From JBBSBY01 sp038205805 (GTDB lineage Bacteria > Desulfobacterota > Desulfomonilia > Desulfomonilales > Desulfomonilaceae), in assembly GCA_038205805.1 (NCBI GenBank), contig JBBRBO010000140.1, positions 1 through 9,784 of the forward strand: 9,784 bases of DNA. Reading direction: 5' to 3'. Of this stretch, positions 1-6,463 are shown in pieces. Positions within the stretch are counted from its first letter, which is position 1. Each line of letters starts with the position of its first letter. The notes under the pieces are model-generated. The model worked only from the letters and a program-made list of their open reading frames with translations. It was not told the DNA's origin and ran no database searches. The translations under genes and the position numbers were made by a program.

Positions 1-209
1 AATATTGGATATAACCTTATTTAAAGAAGTTTCTCCCCAACCCCCACCAACCACATCTCCAAGAAATTTCAAAATAGCAACATGTGCCTTTTCTCAAGGA
101 GAAAAGGCACTTGCGGTGCATTTAAACATTCTTTCATAGTACTTAGAGAAACCTGCTCTTATAAAAAAATATCCTTCACCTATATTCCTCGTTCGACAGC
201 ACATTGGTA
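1..209 (+). repeat. MITE-like repeat, copy A (left end cut by window)
   Basis: This non-coding AT-rich element aligns along its length with copy C, starting at position 4881 of that copy. The left terminus lies outside the window. The first hairpin is partly decayed. The second is excellent: a perfect 12-bp stem, 84-95 paired with 99-110, around an AAG loop, with GCAA (77-80) and TTGC (111-114) able to extend it across a 3-nt bulge. The right end is the inverted terminus ending CATTGGTA at 209, followed by TCA (210-212), which fits the TNA target pattern of the other copies. The element lies 20 bp beyond the stop codon of the zinc-ribbon gene. Confidence 0.8.
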
Positions 210-229
210 TCAAACGTAAATCCCACGTA

Positions 230-625
230 TCAGAGCGCATAGTCTTTAGGATCAAGGTTCACGGTGGGGTTTTCGGGATCCGCTTCGAGGTTACGGCATA
301 CATCGGCAAATTCTTTAGTCTGGCCGAGCATTTCCCACCAGCCGGAGGCGCTGAGGATGAAATTGCCCGCCTGCAGTTGGCCGCTGCGCACCAGAACCTT
401 TATTTCCGCCTCCGTCTGTGTGCAAAGCTTTTCCCCATCGCAGGAGACGTCCCAACTTTGCTTTTCTCGTATTTCGGCTTCAGCGGGTTTCTGGAGACGA
501 AGTTTGATCTTATTCCCGCAGCGGCATGTAACAATGAAAGCGTTGTTATGCTCCGGGGCCGGAAACACCAGTCTTTCTCGGCACTTTGGACAAACGTGTT
601 GTAGCTTCCGTGTCGCTACCGCCAT
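230..625 (-). CDS. Zinc-ribbon protein with GYF_2-like domain
   Basis: A 131-residue protein of unknown specific role. Residues 12-36 form a zinc-ribbon-like knuckle with a CxxC pair (C12, C15) and a CxC pair (C34, C36) about 18 residues later. Residues from about 58 to 104 resemble the GYF_2 (DUF4339) fold: W, then DGEK, an acidic helix with VLVRSGQLQ, then FILSASGWWEM, where the family usually has LVW..GM..W. Such modules are thought to mediate protein binding and in several bacterial groups occur next to membrane or zinc-ribbon segments; here no membrane segment is present, so the protein is probably cytoplasmic. The ATG at 625 is preferred to the in-frame TTG at 643 because AGGGGG lies 6 nt upstream of it. 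The first 6 residues of the longer reading would be encoded by this ribosome-binding region. No partner gene is adjacent. Confidence 0.75.
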   Translation of the reverse strand: MAVATRKLQHVCPKCRERLVFPAPEHNNAFIVTCRCGNKIKLRLQKPAEAEIREKQSWDVSCDGEKLCTQTEAEIKVLVRSGQLQAGNFILSASGWWEMLGQTKEFADVCRNLEADPENPTVNLDPKDYAL

Positions 626-631
626 GTAAAT

Positions 632-637
632 CCCCCT
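632..637 (-). promoter_or_regulatory. Ribosome binding site of the zinc-ribbon gene
   Basis: AGGGGG on the minus strand, 6 nt before the ATG at 625. It decides the start against the upstream in-frame TTG at 643. Confidence 0.6.
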
Positions 638-926
638 GCTCAAGCATTATCCGTGGTCGGACCATTCCACCGCATAACCGGCGCATACACTATCCGAATC
701 CCTTAGCGTGCTGGTTCACCGAGTCTGAAACGCCTCCAGCTCGCTGAAAGCCGAGAAGAGACTCATCTCTCCTCCGGATCACCTCATAGGTGATTGCAAA
801 TGGCGGCAGTGATGCTGGTGAACGGTAAGTGTTTGACATTTATACGCGGTGAAAAGAGTATTTTCCACTAAAAAGACGACGAATACCCATAGACTATGAA
901 ATTAGTGAGATTGAGGCGCGCTTTTC
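638..926. other. Intergenic spacer without recognisable gene
   Basis: This spacer separates the zinc-ribbon gene from the 3-prime end of the aminotransferase gene, both on the minus strand. It must hold the promoter of the zinc-ribbon gene, but I see no convincing -35/-10 pair on that strand. A perfect 7-bp inverted repeat with a CAT loop lies at 778-794 (ATCACCT / AGGTGAT). It could be a small operator or a transcript hairpin, but it has no T-run. No tRNA-like fold and no copy of the repeat family is apparent. Confidence 0.5.
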
Positions 927-2141
927 TCACGAGAATCTTCCCCACCCTTGTCCTTTCTCTTTCAAAGGCGCCAAGTAGTTGCGCACCGCGGCCGCGTGTT
1001 CATGGATCTTGCGGATTGCGCGGCAGATCCCCACGACTACGCTCTCATTCATGTGCGACCACGCGGGCAGGCTGAGACATTCCATTGCGAGTCGCTCGGT
1101 TACCTGCAAGGTAGATGTGTCTCTCGTGTATTTTGCGAAAGCGGTCTGCTTGTGGCACGGCGGATTATAATACGCCCGCGAGTCGATGTTTTCCGCCCTG
1201 AGAGCGGTCGCCAGATCGTCACGCGTCATACCGAATTCAGAGGTGACCTTCACGGAAACATCTTTATAGGATGATCGGTCGCCTTTTCTGATGACTTGAA
1301 AGCCGATACCAGGCGTGTTGCTCAATTCCCGACGAAAGACCTCAGCGAGACAATTCCGGCGCTCCACCGCCTCGTGAAGCATTGTGAGACTATGGATCCC
1401 GAGGATAGCGCTGAATTCCGGCATACGACCATTGGGTCCGGGGAAGAGACAGTCATACCCGCTGAAGTGCCCGTACTCCCTACCTATACGGATTCGCTCG
1501 GCGAGATCAGGGTCATTGCAGGCCACGAGTCCCCCTTCGCCGGCTGTGGCGGTCTTTGTGGGGCTGAGGCTGAAGATCTGCGCGTCACCTTGGCCCCCCA
1601 CAGGTTCGCCTTGATAGACCGACCCTAAGCCGTGAGCCGCGTCAAAGATGAGCCTGAGTTCGTGACGGTCGGCGATTTCCTGAATACGCCGTATGTCGCA
1701 GGGCGCGCCGTGGTTGTGAACCGCCACGATAGCGGACGTCTTTTCCGTGATCGCAGCTTCGATTCGCTCCGGGTCTATATTAGCGTCGCCATAGAGCGCG
1801 TCGGCGAACACCGGGGTGAGGCCGGCCAACACAATTGACCCCACGGTCGCCATGAACGTGAAGCTCGGCACGATCACCTCACCGGTCAAACCCAGACACA
1901 AGTACGCCAGGGAAAGGCCCGTGGTGCAGCTCGACACCGCCGTGACATACCGCGTCTGCAAAAGGTCCGCAGCGTGAGCCTCGAATTGCTCGAGGTAAGG
2001 CCCCTTCGTGAGAATACCGGTTTCCAGGCAGCGCTCCAGGTCCGGCGCCAGCTGATCGAACCGCGGCGTCCACGGTCTTGTGATGGGTAAAAACTCAGCA
2101 AATTCCGGCTTACCTGAGAGAATCGCCGGTGAAACAATCAT
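927..2141 (-). CDS. DegT/DnrJ/EryC1/StrS-family sugar aminotransferase
   Basis: A PLP-dependent fold-type I aminotransferase of 404 residues, near the usual 370-400. Members transfer an amino group, usually from glutamate, to a keto-sugar nucleotide when building amino sugars for surface glycans. The N-terminus shows the family pattern GILTKGPYLEQFE (42-54) and the S-S-C-T-T-G phosphate-binding turn (70-75). VPSFTF is at 91-96. The cofactor-ring aspartate is D167 in FDAAHG. The Schiff-base lysine is K196 in SPTKTATAGEGG. MPEFSAILG (240-248) matches the conserved region usually written M..(L/I)QAA.G. The ATG has GGAGG 5-6 nt upstream. The gene is divergent from a glycosyltransferase 134 bp away, and a flippase lies beyond, so a role in polysaccharide precursor supply is likely. 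The sugar product cannot be told from sequence. Some relatives are PLP-dependent dehydratases rather than aminotransferases, but the intact lysine favours transamination. Confidence 0.92.
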   Translation of the reverse strand: MIVSPAILSGKPEFAEFLPITRPWTPRFDQLAPDLERCLETGILTKGPYLEQFEAHAADLLQTRYVTAVSSCTTGLSLAYLCLGLTGEVIVPSFTFMATVGSIVLAGLTPVFADALYGDANIDPERIEAAITEKTSAIVAVHNHGAPCDIRRIQEIADRHELRLIFDAAHGLGSVYQGEPVGGQGDAQIFSLSPTKTATAGEGGLVACNDPDLAERIRIGREYGHFSGYDCLFPGPNGRMPEFSAILGIHSLTMLHEAVERRNCLAEVFRRELSNTPGIGFQVIRKGDRSSYKDVSVKVTSEFGMTRDDLATALRAENIDSRAYYNPPCHKQTAFAKYTRDTSTLQVTERLAMECLSLPAWSHMNESVVVGICRAIRKIHEHAAAVRNYLAPLKEKGQGWGRFS

Positions 2142-2275
2142 TGGAGCCTCCAGTTACGTGCGCTGGTCCCAGCCGTATATTTACGTGTTTTTGCGGGAAA
2201 GAAAAGCTCTTGCTACGCGCTTGCTCATAGTAACCCTCGTGCAGCGAGGCGCCTCTTCATTCTTCGCTGCTGAAC
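2142..2275. promoter_or_regulatory. Divergent promoter region, aminotransferase / glycosyltransferase
   Basis: This 134-bp spacer lies between two divergently transcribed glycan genes and must contain both promoters. The aminotransferase ribosome-binding GGAGG lies at its left edge (2146-2150 on the minus strand). A 5-bp inverted repeat, CCTCG / CGAGG around a 5-nt loop, lies at 2235-2249 and could be an operator or leader hairpin. AT-rich sequence at 2175-2190 could hold a minus-strand -10 element, but no -35 box is convincing. The call rests on gene arrangement rather than on motif quality. Confidence 0.4.
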
Positions 2276-3160
2276 ATGTATAACCATCACATGACCGAGC
2301 ATCGGATCTCACTTTACATCCCCTGCTATAACGCGGCTCACTATATCAAGGACACCCTTGAAGCCGTCCTCGGGCAGTCTCGACCTCCGGATGAAATCAT
2401 CGTTATCGACGACGGCGGATCCGATAACATCAGCGCCGTTCTTGAGGGCTTTCCGGTGCGGCTGCTCGCCCACGACGGTAACAAGGGCCTCTCGGCGGCG
2501 CGCAACACAGGCGTTCAAGGATCGAAGCACGACTGGGTGGTCTGTCTTGACGCGGATTGCACTCCCCGCGAAGACTGGCTCGAAACACTAGCGCGGCGGC
2601 TTTCTACGGAAGACGTCGCCGGCGTGGGCGGGCAACTCCTCGAGCTGTTCACTGAAACGCCCCCGGACGCGTGGCGAGCGCTCCATTTGGGGCAAAGCCT
2701 GGGGCCTGAGGAACTGCGCAATCCCCCATACCTTTTCGGACACGGAGCCTTGTTCCGCAAATCCTCTCTCACTGCCGTGGGATTGTATGACGAACGCCTC
2801 AGAACCAACGCTGAGGATTGCTATATATCCGAGCGGCTGAAGCAGGCGGGGTATCAGCTCCTGTATGATCCCGAGGCCGTGGTGTTTCACAGAAAACAAG
2901 ATACTTGGGGGTCCGTGATCCGCACCTCATGGAAGTGGAACTTCTTTGGCTATTTCCATGAGATAACGCTGTTCAACACCCTGAGGCGCTGTGCATATGA
3001 GATCCTCGTCGGCCTGCCCAAGATGCTCAAGGTCGATTTTGTGAACCGCCGCCCCAATTGCGCCGTGATCTCCGTGCTTGCCGTGTTCTATAGCGTGGGG
3101 AAAAACGTAGCCCACTACTTCCGCCATCGTGGGGAAGAGCCAATCTTCGCGCCGAAATAA
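2276..3160 (+). CDS. Family 2 glycosyltransferase
   Basis: A GT-A fold glycosyltransferase of about 294 residues that uses a nucleotide-sugar donor, probably at the cytoplasmic face, to extend a lipid-linked glycan. Visible motifs are the N-terminal strand SLYIPCYNAAHYI (12-24), the nucleotide-binding IDDGGSD (44-50), GLSAARNTG (71-79), and the metal-binding DxD as D92-A-D94. The downstream acidic motif is AEDCYISERL (179-188), followed by the frequent pattern GYQLLYDPEAVVFH. The C-terminus (about 218-285) is aromatic and basic and may touch the membrane. Neither ATG 2276 nor the in-frame ATG 2291 has a good Shine-Dalgarno sequence, so the true start could be residue 6. The end overlaps the flippase gene tail-to-tail by 46 bp. 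Donor and acceptor cannot be inferred. Confidence 0.92.
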   Translation: MYNHHMTEHRISLYIPCYNAAHYIKDTLEAVLGQSRPPDEIIVIDDGGSDNISAVLEGFPVRLLAHDGNKGLSAARNTGVQGSKHDWVVCLDADCTPREDWLETLARRLSTEDVAGVGGQLLELFTETPPDAWRALHLGQSLGPEELRNPPYLFGHGALFRKSSLTAVGLYDERLRTNAEDCYISERLKQAGYQLLYDPEAVVFHRKQDTWGSVIRTSWKWNFFGYFHEITLFNTLRRCAYEILVGLPKMLKVDFVNRRPNCAVISVLAVFYSVGKNVAHYFRHRGEEPIFAPK

Positions 3161-4650
3161 CGACGGGCGTATTCCCGCGCCGGGGTTCTCACATGTCCGG
3201 CGCTCAAGGCCGCGGCAGCCAGGGAAAGCGTCCACGCGATCCCCACAAACACGAGTCCCCACAGCCGTGATACCGTCACGGGCGCAAGCAGGCGCATAAC
3301 GCCCGCCACGGCAGTTCCCGCAAGTACAGGCGCGGCGACATCGCTAACCCACCAATCCCTTTGCTCGGATCGCAATATTCTCGAGTGCATAGCCGGCACG
3401 ACAATCACAAGCCCCAGGGTGTTCACCGCAATCCATGCCCATGCGGCGCCCATCGGTCCGTACGCGGAAGCCAGCCCCACAAGCAGCGGCAAGAGCAGCG
3501 CCAGTGACCCGATGTTCATCACCAGCAGCAGCGAACTCCACCCGTAGGCCATCTGCGCGGCGGCCGGCGTTTGCCCCAACGAGCTTATCCCCATACCGAT
3601 CACCAATGCGGCGAACAGGCCCGCTGTGTTCATTGTGAGCGCCGCGTTCCCACTCCATGCGAAGATAATCTCGCGGGAAAACAAGGCCGCAGTAGCCACC
3701 GTCGCGGCCAAGAGCACACTCACCAACTGCGACGCCTGATGGTACAACCGTGCAAAAGCGGCGTGGTCCCGTGCGGCCAAGGCCGCCAAATGGGGAGACA
3801 ACGCCGTGGTGATCGGATACACAAGGCCCCTGAGGGCTCCTGCCGCAGTCTGAGCAAACACGTAATACCCAAAGAGCTTGAGGTCGAGCATTTTGCTCAG
3901 GGTGAGCCTATCCAGTTGGTTGATGAGCACATAGACGACGCCGGCCAGCGACACGCCCAAGGCAAATCCCTTGATGGATTGCAGGATGTCACGGCGGAAC
4001 CTCAGGGGCCGACGGAGGCCGCTGCGGCACAGGAAAGCGGCCCCAAGGGTCTGGAGGAGTTCCACGCCCGCCAGCCACAGGAGAAAGGCCTCCGCGGTAG
4101 CGGCAACCTGCCTGAGGACAAGAACGGCGCCCACTGCCCGCAGACCGGCGCATACGATCATGAGGCCGTTCAGCTCGACCTGCTTGTCCCGCCCGCGCAT
4201 AGCAGCGGAATACAAGGAAAACGGCCACCGAAAGAGCAGGATCAACCCCGCGATGATGATCGCGTTCGAGATCACGCCGGCAGGTAGTTCGCCGGGCTTG
4301 AGCCAATACGTGGATACCAGCGGCGCCGCCGCCATGCACAGCGCGCCCGACACCACCGCTACGGGCCAGTAGACCCACTCGAGTGTACGAATCACGTCCC
4401 CTTGAGTACGGATATCACCGGCGCTGCGGGCGGTTTCCCGCAAGACTGCCGCGTTCAAGCCTGCATCCAGGGCCGTGAACAACCCCGTGATGGACGCCGT
4501 AAACCCCACCAGCCCGAAGACCTCGATACCCAAATACTTCACGTAGAGCGGCGCGAAGATGAAGCCCATGAGCGACATCCAAAACTGGCCGGCGTAATTG
4601 GCGATTACATTGATTTTCTTGGACGTGCGAAATGCTGTGGTTTCACTCAC
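3115..4650 (-). CDS. Wzx-like polysaccharide flippase (oligosaccharide flippase family)
   Basis: A 511-residue polytopic membrane protein with roughly 12-14 hydrophobic segments, as expected for the MOP-superfamily exporters that flip undecaprenyl-linked glycan units across the inner membrane. The N-terminus is typical: a short polar lead with KKINVIANYAGQF, then FAPLYVKYLGIEVFGLVGF and a DAGLNAAVLRE segment, which matches the first two helices of Wzx/RfbX proteins. Basic loops follow the even-numbered helices, and the tail is polar and arginine-rich. The start is GTG 4650. No Shine-Dalgarno sequence precedes it, because the repeat copy B begins only 8 bp upstream. The C-terminal codons overlap the end of the glycosyltransferase gene on the other strand. 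With the aminotransferase and glycosyltransferase this makes a plausible surface-glycan cassette. A lipid II-type substrate (MurJ) is less likely given those neighbours. Confidence 0.88.
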   Translation of the reverse strand: MSETTAFRTSKKINVIANYAGQFWMSLMGFIFAPLYVKYLGIEVFGLVGFTASITGLFTALDAGLNAAVLRETARSAGDIRTQGDVIRTLEWVYWPVAVVSGALCMAAAPLVSTYWLKPGELPAGVISNAIIIAGLILLFRWPFSLYSAAMRGRDKQVELNGLMIVCAGLRAVGAVLVLRQVAATAEAFLLWLAGVELLQTLGAAFLCRSGLRRPLRFRRDILQSIKGFALGVSLAGVVYVLINQLDRLTLSKMLDLKLFGYYVFAQTAAGALRGLVYPITTALSPHLAALAARDHAAFARLYHQASQLVSVLLAATVATAALFSREIIFAWSGNAALTMNTAGLFAALVIGMGISSLGQTPAAAQMAYGWSSLLLVMNIGSLALLLPLLVGLASAYGPMGAAWAWIAVNTLGLVIVVPAMHSRILRSEQRDWWVSDVAAPVLAGTAVAGVMRLLAPVTVSRLWGLVFVGIAWTLSLAAAALSAGHVRTPAREYARRYFGAKIGSSPRWRK

Positions 4651-4658
4651 CGTGGGTA

Positions 4659-5102
4659 TACCAATTTGCAGTCAAAGAAATATTATCGGAGAGACCCTTC
4701 TTGAAAGAAGGATTATCACCGAACCTCTCTCCAAGACCTTTTAAAATTGCCGAAATCGGCTTTTCTGAGGAGAAAATGCCGCTTTCGGCGAATGGTAAAC
4801 ATTCTCAGAAAGAAGTCCGAAAAACCTACCTTGCTGAAAGAGGTTTCACCAATCTTATACGAATGTGCAATAAAAAAAGTAATATTGGAGAGAACCTTCT
4901 TGAAAGAAGTTTCTCCCCAAACCCCTCTCCAAGAACTTTCAAAATAGCCGCAAGTGCTTTTTCTCAAGGAGAAAAAGCCACTTGCGGTGTATTTAACATT
5001 CTTTGATAGTAGCTAGGGAAACCTGCTCTTACAAAAATGTCCTTCACCTATATTCCTCGTTCGACAGCACATTGGTATTACGCGTTTGAAAGCGCATTGG
5101 TA
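4659..5102 (+). repeat. MITE-like repeat, copy B (interrupted by copy C)
   Basis: The left terminus TACCAATTTGC starts at 4659, 8 bp from the flippase start codon. Hairpin 1 spans 4686-4722, with TCGG pairing CCGA outside and CCTTC / GAAGG (4696-4711) inside. Hairpin 2 spans 4749-4789, with GCCGAAA pairing TTTCGGC outside and TTTTCT / AGAAAA inside. Copy C is inserted in the right terminal repeat at 4858-5077. Joining 4855-4857 to 5081 restores a right end which, read on the minus strand from 5102, starts TACCAATGCGCTTTCAAA. It then continues into AGATTGGTGAAA and matches the left end of copy D. The flanks are GTA (4656-4658) and TTA (5103-5105), an imperfect target duplication. Confidence 0.8.
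4858..5077 (+). repeat. MITE-like repeat, copy C, complete, inside copy B
   Basis: A complete 220-bp non-coding element. The left terminus TACGAATGTGC and the reverse complement of the right terminus (TACCAATGTGC) agree at 24 of the first 34 positions by eye. It is flanked by an exact 3-bp direct repeat, TTA, at 4855-4857 and 5078-5080. Hairpin 1 spans 4885-4920. Hairpin 2 spans 4948-4987 and is very strong: 9 bp (CCGCAAGTG / CACTTGCGG), then 9 bp (CTTTTTCTC / GAGAAAAAG) with one bulged C and an AAG loop. Between the hairpins lies a conserved unpaired stretch containing CTCCAAGAACTTT. No open frame in the element resembles a protein. Confidence 0.88.
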
Positions 5103-5103
5103 T

Positions 5104-5299
5104 TACTCGCCGGTGAATGAGAGAAATTGGTGGAAGCTTCTTGGAAATGTGCGGTCCACTCATCTCTCTTCAAAAAATTTGAGCAATCGCCGCAACCCAC
5201 AATTTTCGATAAAAAAATAGGGTTCCGGCAATGCTGCAAGTTTCTGGGAGGAAGCTTGTGGGAACACTCTTTTCAAAGAGGGTTACCCCAATATTATTC
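5104..5299 (-). repeat. Decayed inverted copy G of the MITE-like repeat
   Basis: Read on the minus strand, this begins directly after the hydrolase stop codon with TAATATTGGGG. It then shows the two-hairpin layout in degraded form. Hairpin 1 spans 5256-5291: TTGGGG..CCCACAA outside, CTCTTT / AAAGAG inside. Hairpin 2 spans 5189-5229: GCCGGAACCC with GGGTTGCGGC, one mismatch. The terminal repeat at the hydrolase side is missing, and the far terminus near 5104-5125 is barely recognisable. This copy is therefore older than B and C. Hairpin 1 could help end hydrolase transcripts. Confidence 0.6.
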
Positions 5300-6253
5300 T
5301 TACAGCGCCTCTTTGAGGCGAGAGATCATGGCGTTCCAGTGGGAGTCGTCATGGAAGATGGTGAATCTCCCATCCAGCGCCACGAGGGGGTCTTTTTTCT
5401 TTTCCTTGCGAATCTTGAATTTTTCAGCGAGCAGCGCCGCGTGTTCCGCGGGTTTCTTCATGTGGACCGTGCCCACGATCTTCATCTTGGGGTTGTTCTC
5501 CAGGAGCGACGGGATTGTCGTAAGAACCCTCTTGTCGAACCAGCAATCAAAGTAGACGATCTTGGCCAGCTTCGTCCGGAACATACGCGCATACGGATCA
5601 TCCGCGTCCGCCTTTGCCAGCCAATTGGTCACGGAATCCAGGACTTTGCCCCCTCCGGAAAAGGCCGTCAAGGTGATGTGAGTCTTCTCCTTGCGGATGT
5701 TCGGGTAGCGCAGTTTCATGGCCTTGTAGACATGGTTGACTATGGTGAAAAGCTTCTCCGGCCGACCGTTCGCCTCGCAGAGCATGGAGTTCCATCGGTC
5801 CTTGGATTGCGCTGCATAATTCACGTACGGAGTGTCCACAAGCCCCACGAACACGAAGGGATTACGGGGCCGCTTCTTCACGAGCGCATCCAACTCCCGG
5901 CGGAAATCCCTATAATAATCCTTGGAGTGCATCCCGTGGAAGTACAGCACAAGCTCCACGTTGTCGTGCTTGCGGAAGTCGTAATCCCCCACAATCCACA
6001 CATAGCGCATTTCGTCGTCCCAGGGCTTGATGCGCCATCGCTGGTAGGGAAGATTGCCGGCCCGGTCCGTGATGAGCCCCTGCTTCTCGCCGAGGAGCGG
6101 CACCTTCGTGCGTTGCGCCAAATGCGGCGAATGCGCCAGCAACGTGCAGGAGGACATGAGAAACACCAGCGCCAATGGAGCGAAAACAAGCGTCCCTCGG
6201 GACAGAATGCGCCGGAAAAGCCGAACCTTTCGAGATGTAGTGAACTTCAACAT
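5300..6253 (-). CDS. Putative lipoprotein alpha/beta hydrolase (serine esterase-like)
   Basis: A 317-residue exported protein. The N-terminus has basic residues (about 8-19), a hydrophobic stretch (about 21-33) and then MSSC with C36, a plausible though not perfect lipobox; an uncleaved or ordinary signal peptide is the alternative. The mature part has the alpha/beta-hydrolase pattern. A strand ends in FHG (H106-G107, oxyanion region). The nucleophile elbow is TAFSGGGK with S199 in place of the usual GxSxG. Candidate acids are D236 or D240 in IVYFDCWFD. HDDSHW carries a likely catalytic H305. The layout recalls secreted esterases or polyester depolymerase-like enzymes, but no substrate can be named. 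It is transcribed from its own promoter (6297-6326). Downstream lie only repeats before the flippase gene, so co-transcription with the flippase is uncertain. The start ATG has AAGGG about 11 nt upstream, inside a hairpin. Confidence 0.75.
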   Translation of the reverse strand: MLKFTTSRKVRLFRRILSRGTLVFAPLALVFLMSSCTLLAHSPHLAQRTKVPLLGEKQGLITDRAGNLPYQRWRIKPWDDEMRYVWIVGDYDFRKHDNVELVLYFHGMHSKDYYRDFRRELDALVKKRPRNPFVFVGLVDTPYVNYAAQSKDRWNSMLCEANGRPEKLFTIVNHVYKAMKLRYPNIRKEKTHITLTAFSGGGKVLDSVTNWLAKADADDPYARMFRTKLAKIVYFDCWFDKRVLTTIPSLLENNPKMKIVGTVHMKKPAEHAALLAEKFKIRKEKKKDPLVALDGRFTIFHDDSHWNAMISRLKEAL

Positions 6254-6258
6254 GAGGC

Positions 6259-6280
6259 GAAATCCCTTCTTTGGGATTTC
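6259..6280 (-). promoter_or_regulatory. Leader hairpin covering the hydrolase ribosome-binding region
   Basis: A perfect 8-bp inverted repeat, GAAATCCC (6259-6266) and GGGATTTC (6273-6280), with a 6-nt spacer. In the minus-strand mRNA it ends 5 nt before the start codon. The only Shine-Dalgarno-like sequence (AAGGG) lies partly in its loop and partly in its 3-prime arm. It could hide the ribosome-binding site or, as DNA, be an operator just downstream of the promoter. Confidence 0.45.
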
Positions 6281-6296
6281 CCTCCCCGGTTATGTA

Positions 6297-6326
6297 ACTC
6301 TATCGTGATCTAACCCATTGTGTCAA
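6297..6326 (-). promoter_or_regulatory. Sigma-70-type promoter of the hydrolase gene
   Basis: On the minus strand TTGACA (6326 to 6321) is followed after 18 bp by TAGAGT (6302 to 6297), a consensus -35 and a four-of-six -10. The -10 lies 43 bp before the ATG, leaving a short leader that contains the hairpin at 6259-6280. Confidence 0.55.
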
Positions 6327-6463
6327 CAATATCGCGAACAAATCTCGAATAGCGACCCAACCTCCTTAATATATTGCGGCGTTTATCTCCGTCACGGTCC
6401 AATGTTGATCCCATAACCTGAATGTGATACGAAACGTAACGGGGAACTATGCGGAGCTCTTGA

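Noticed and set aside
833..860. TTGACA at 833-838 as a plus-strand promoter
   Set aside because: There is no matching -10 box at proper spacing and no plus-strand gene downstream before 2276.
3571..4287. Long plus-strand frame (238 codons) opposite the flippase
   Set aside because: It is the antisense shadow of a clear membrane-protein gene; its composition is charged and Gln/His-rich without domain patterns and no ribosome-binding site precedes it.
4632..5006. Open frames across the repeat block (for example 4632-5006 plus, 4716-4967 minus, 4747-4947 plus)
   Set aside because: They are translations of hairpin-rich repeat DNA, lack ribosome-binding sites, and resemble no family; different copies break the frames.
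5231..6313. 360-codon plus-strand frame opposite the hydrolase
   Set aside because: The minus strand shows a signal peptide, nucleophile elbow and catalytic histidine in the right order, and its own promoter; the plus-strand frame has no such pattern and starts inside a repeat.
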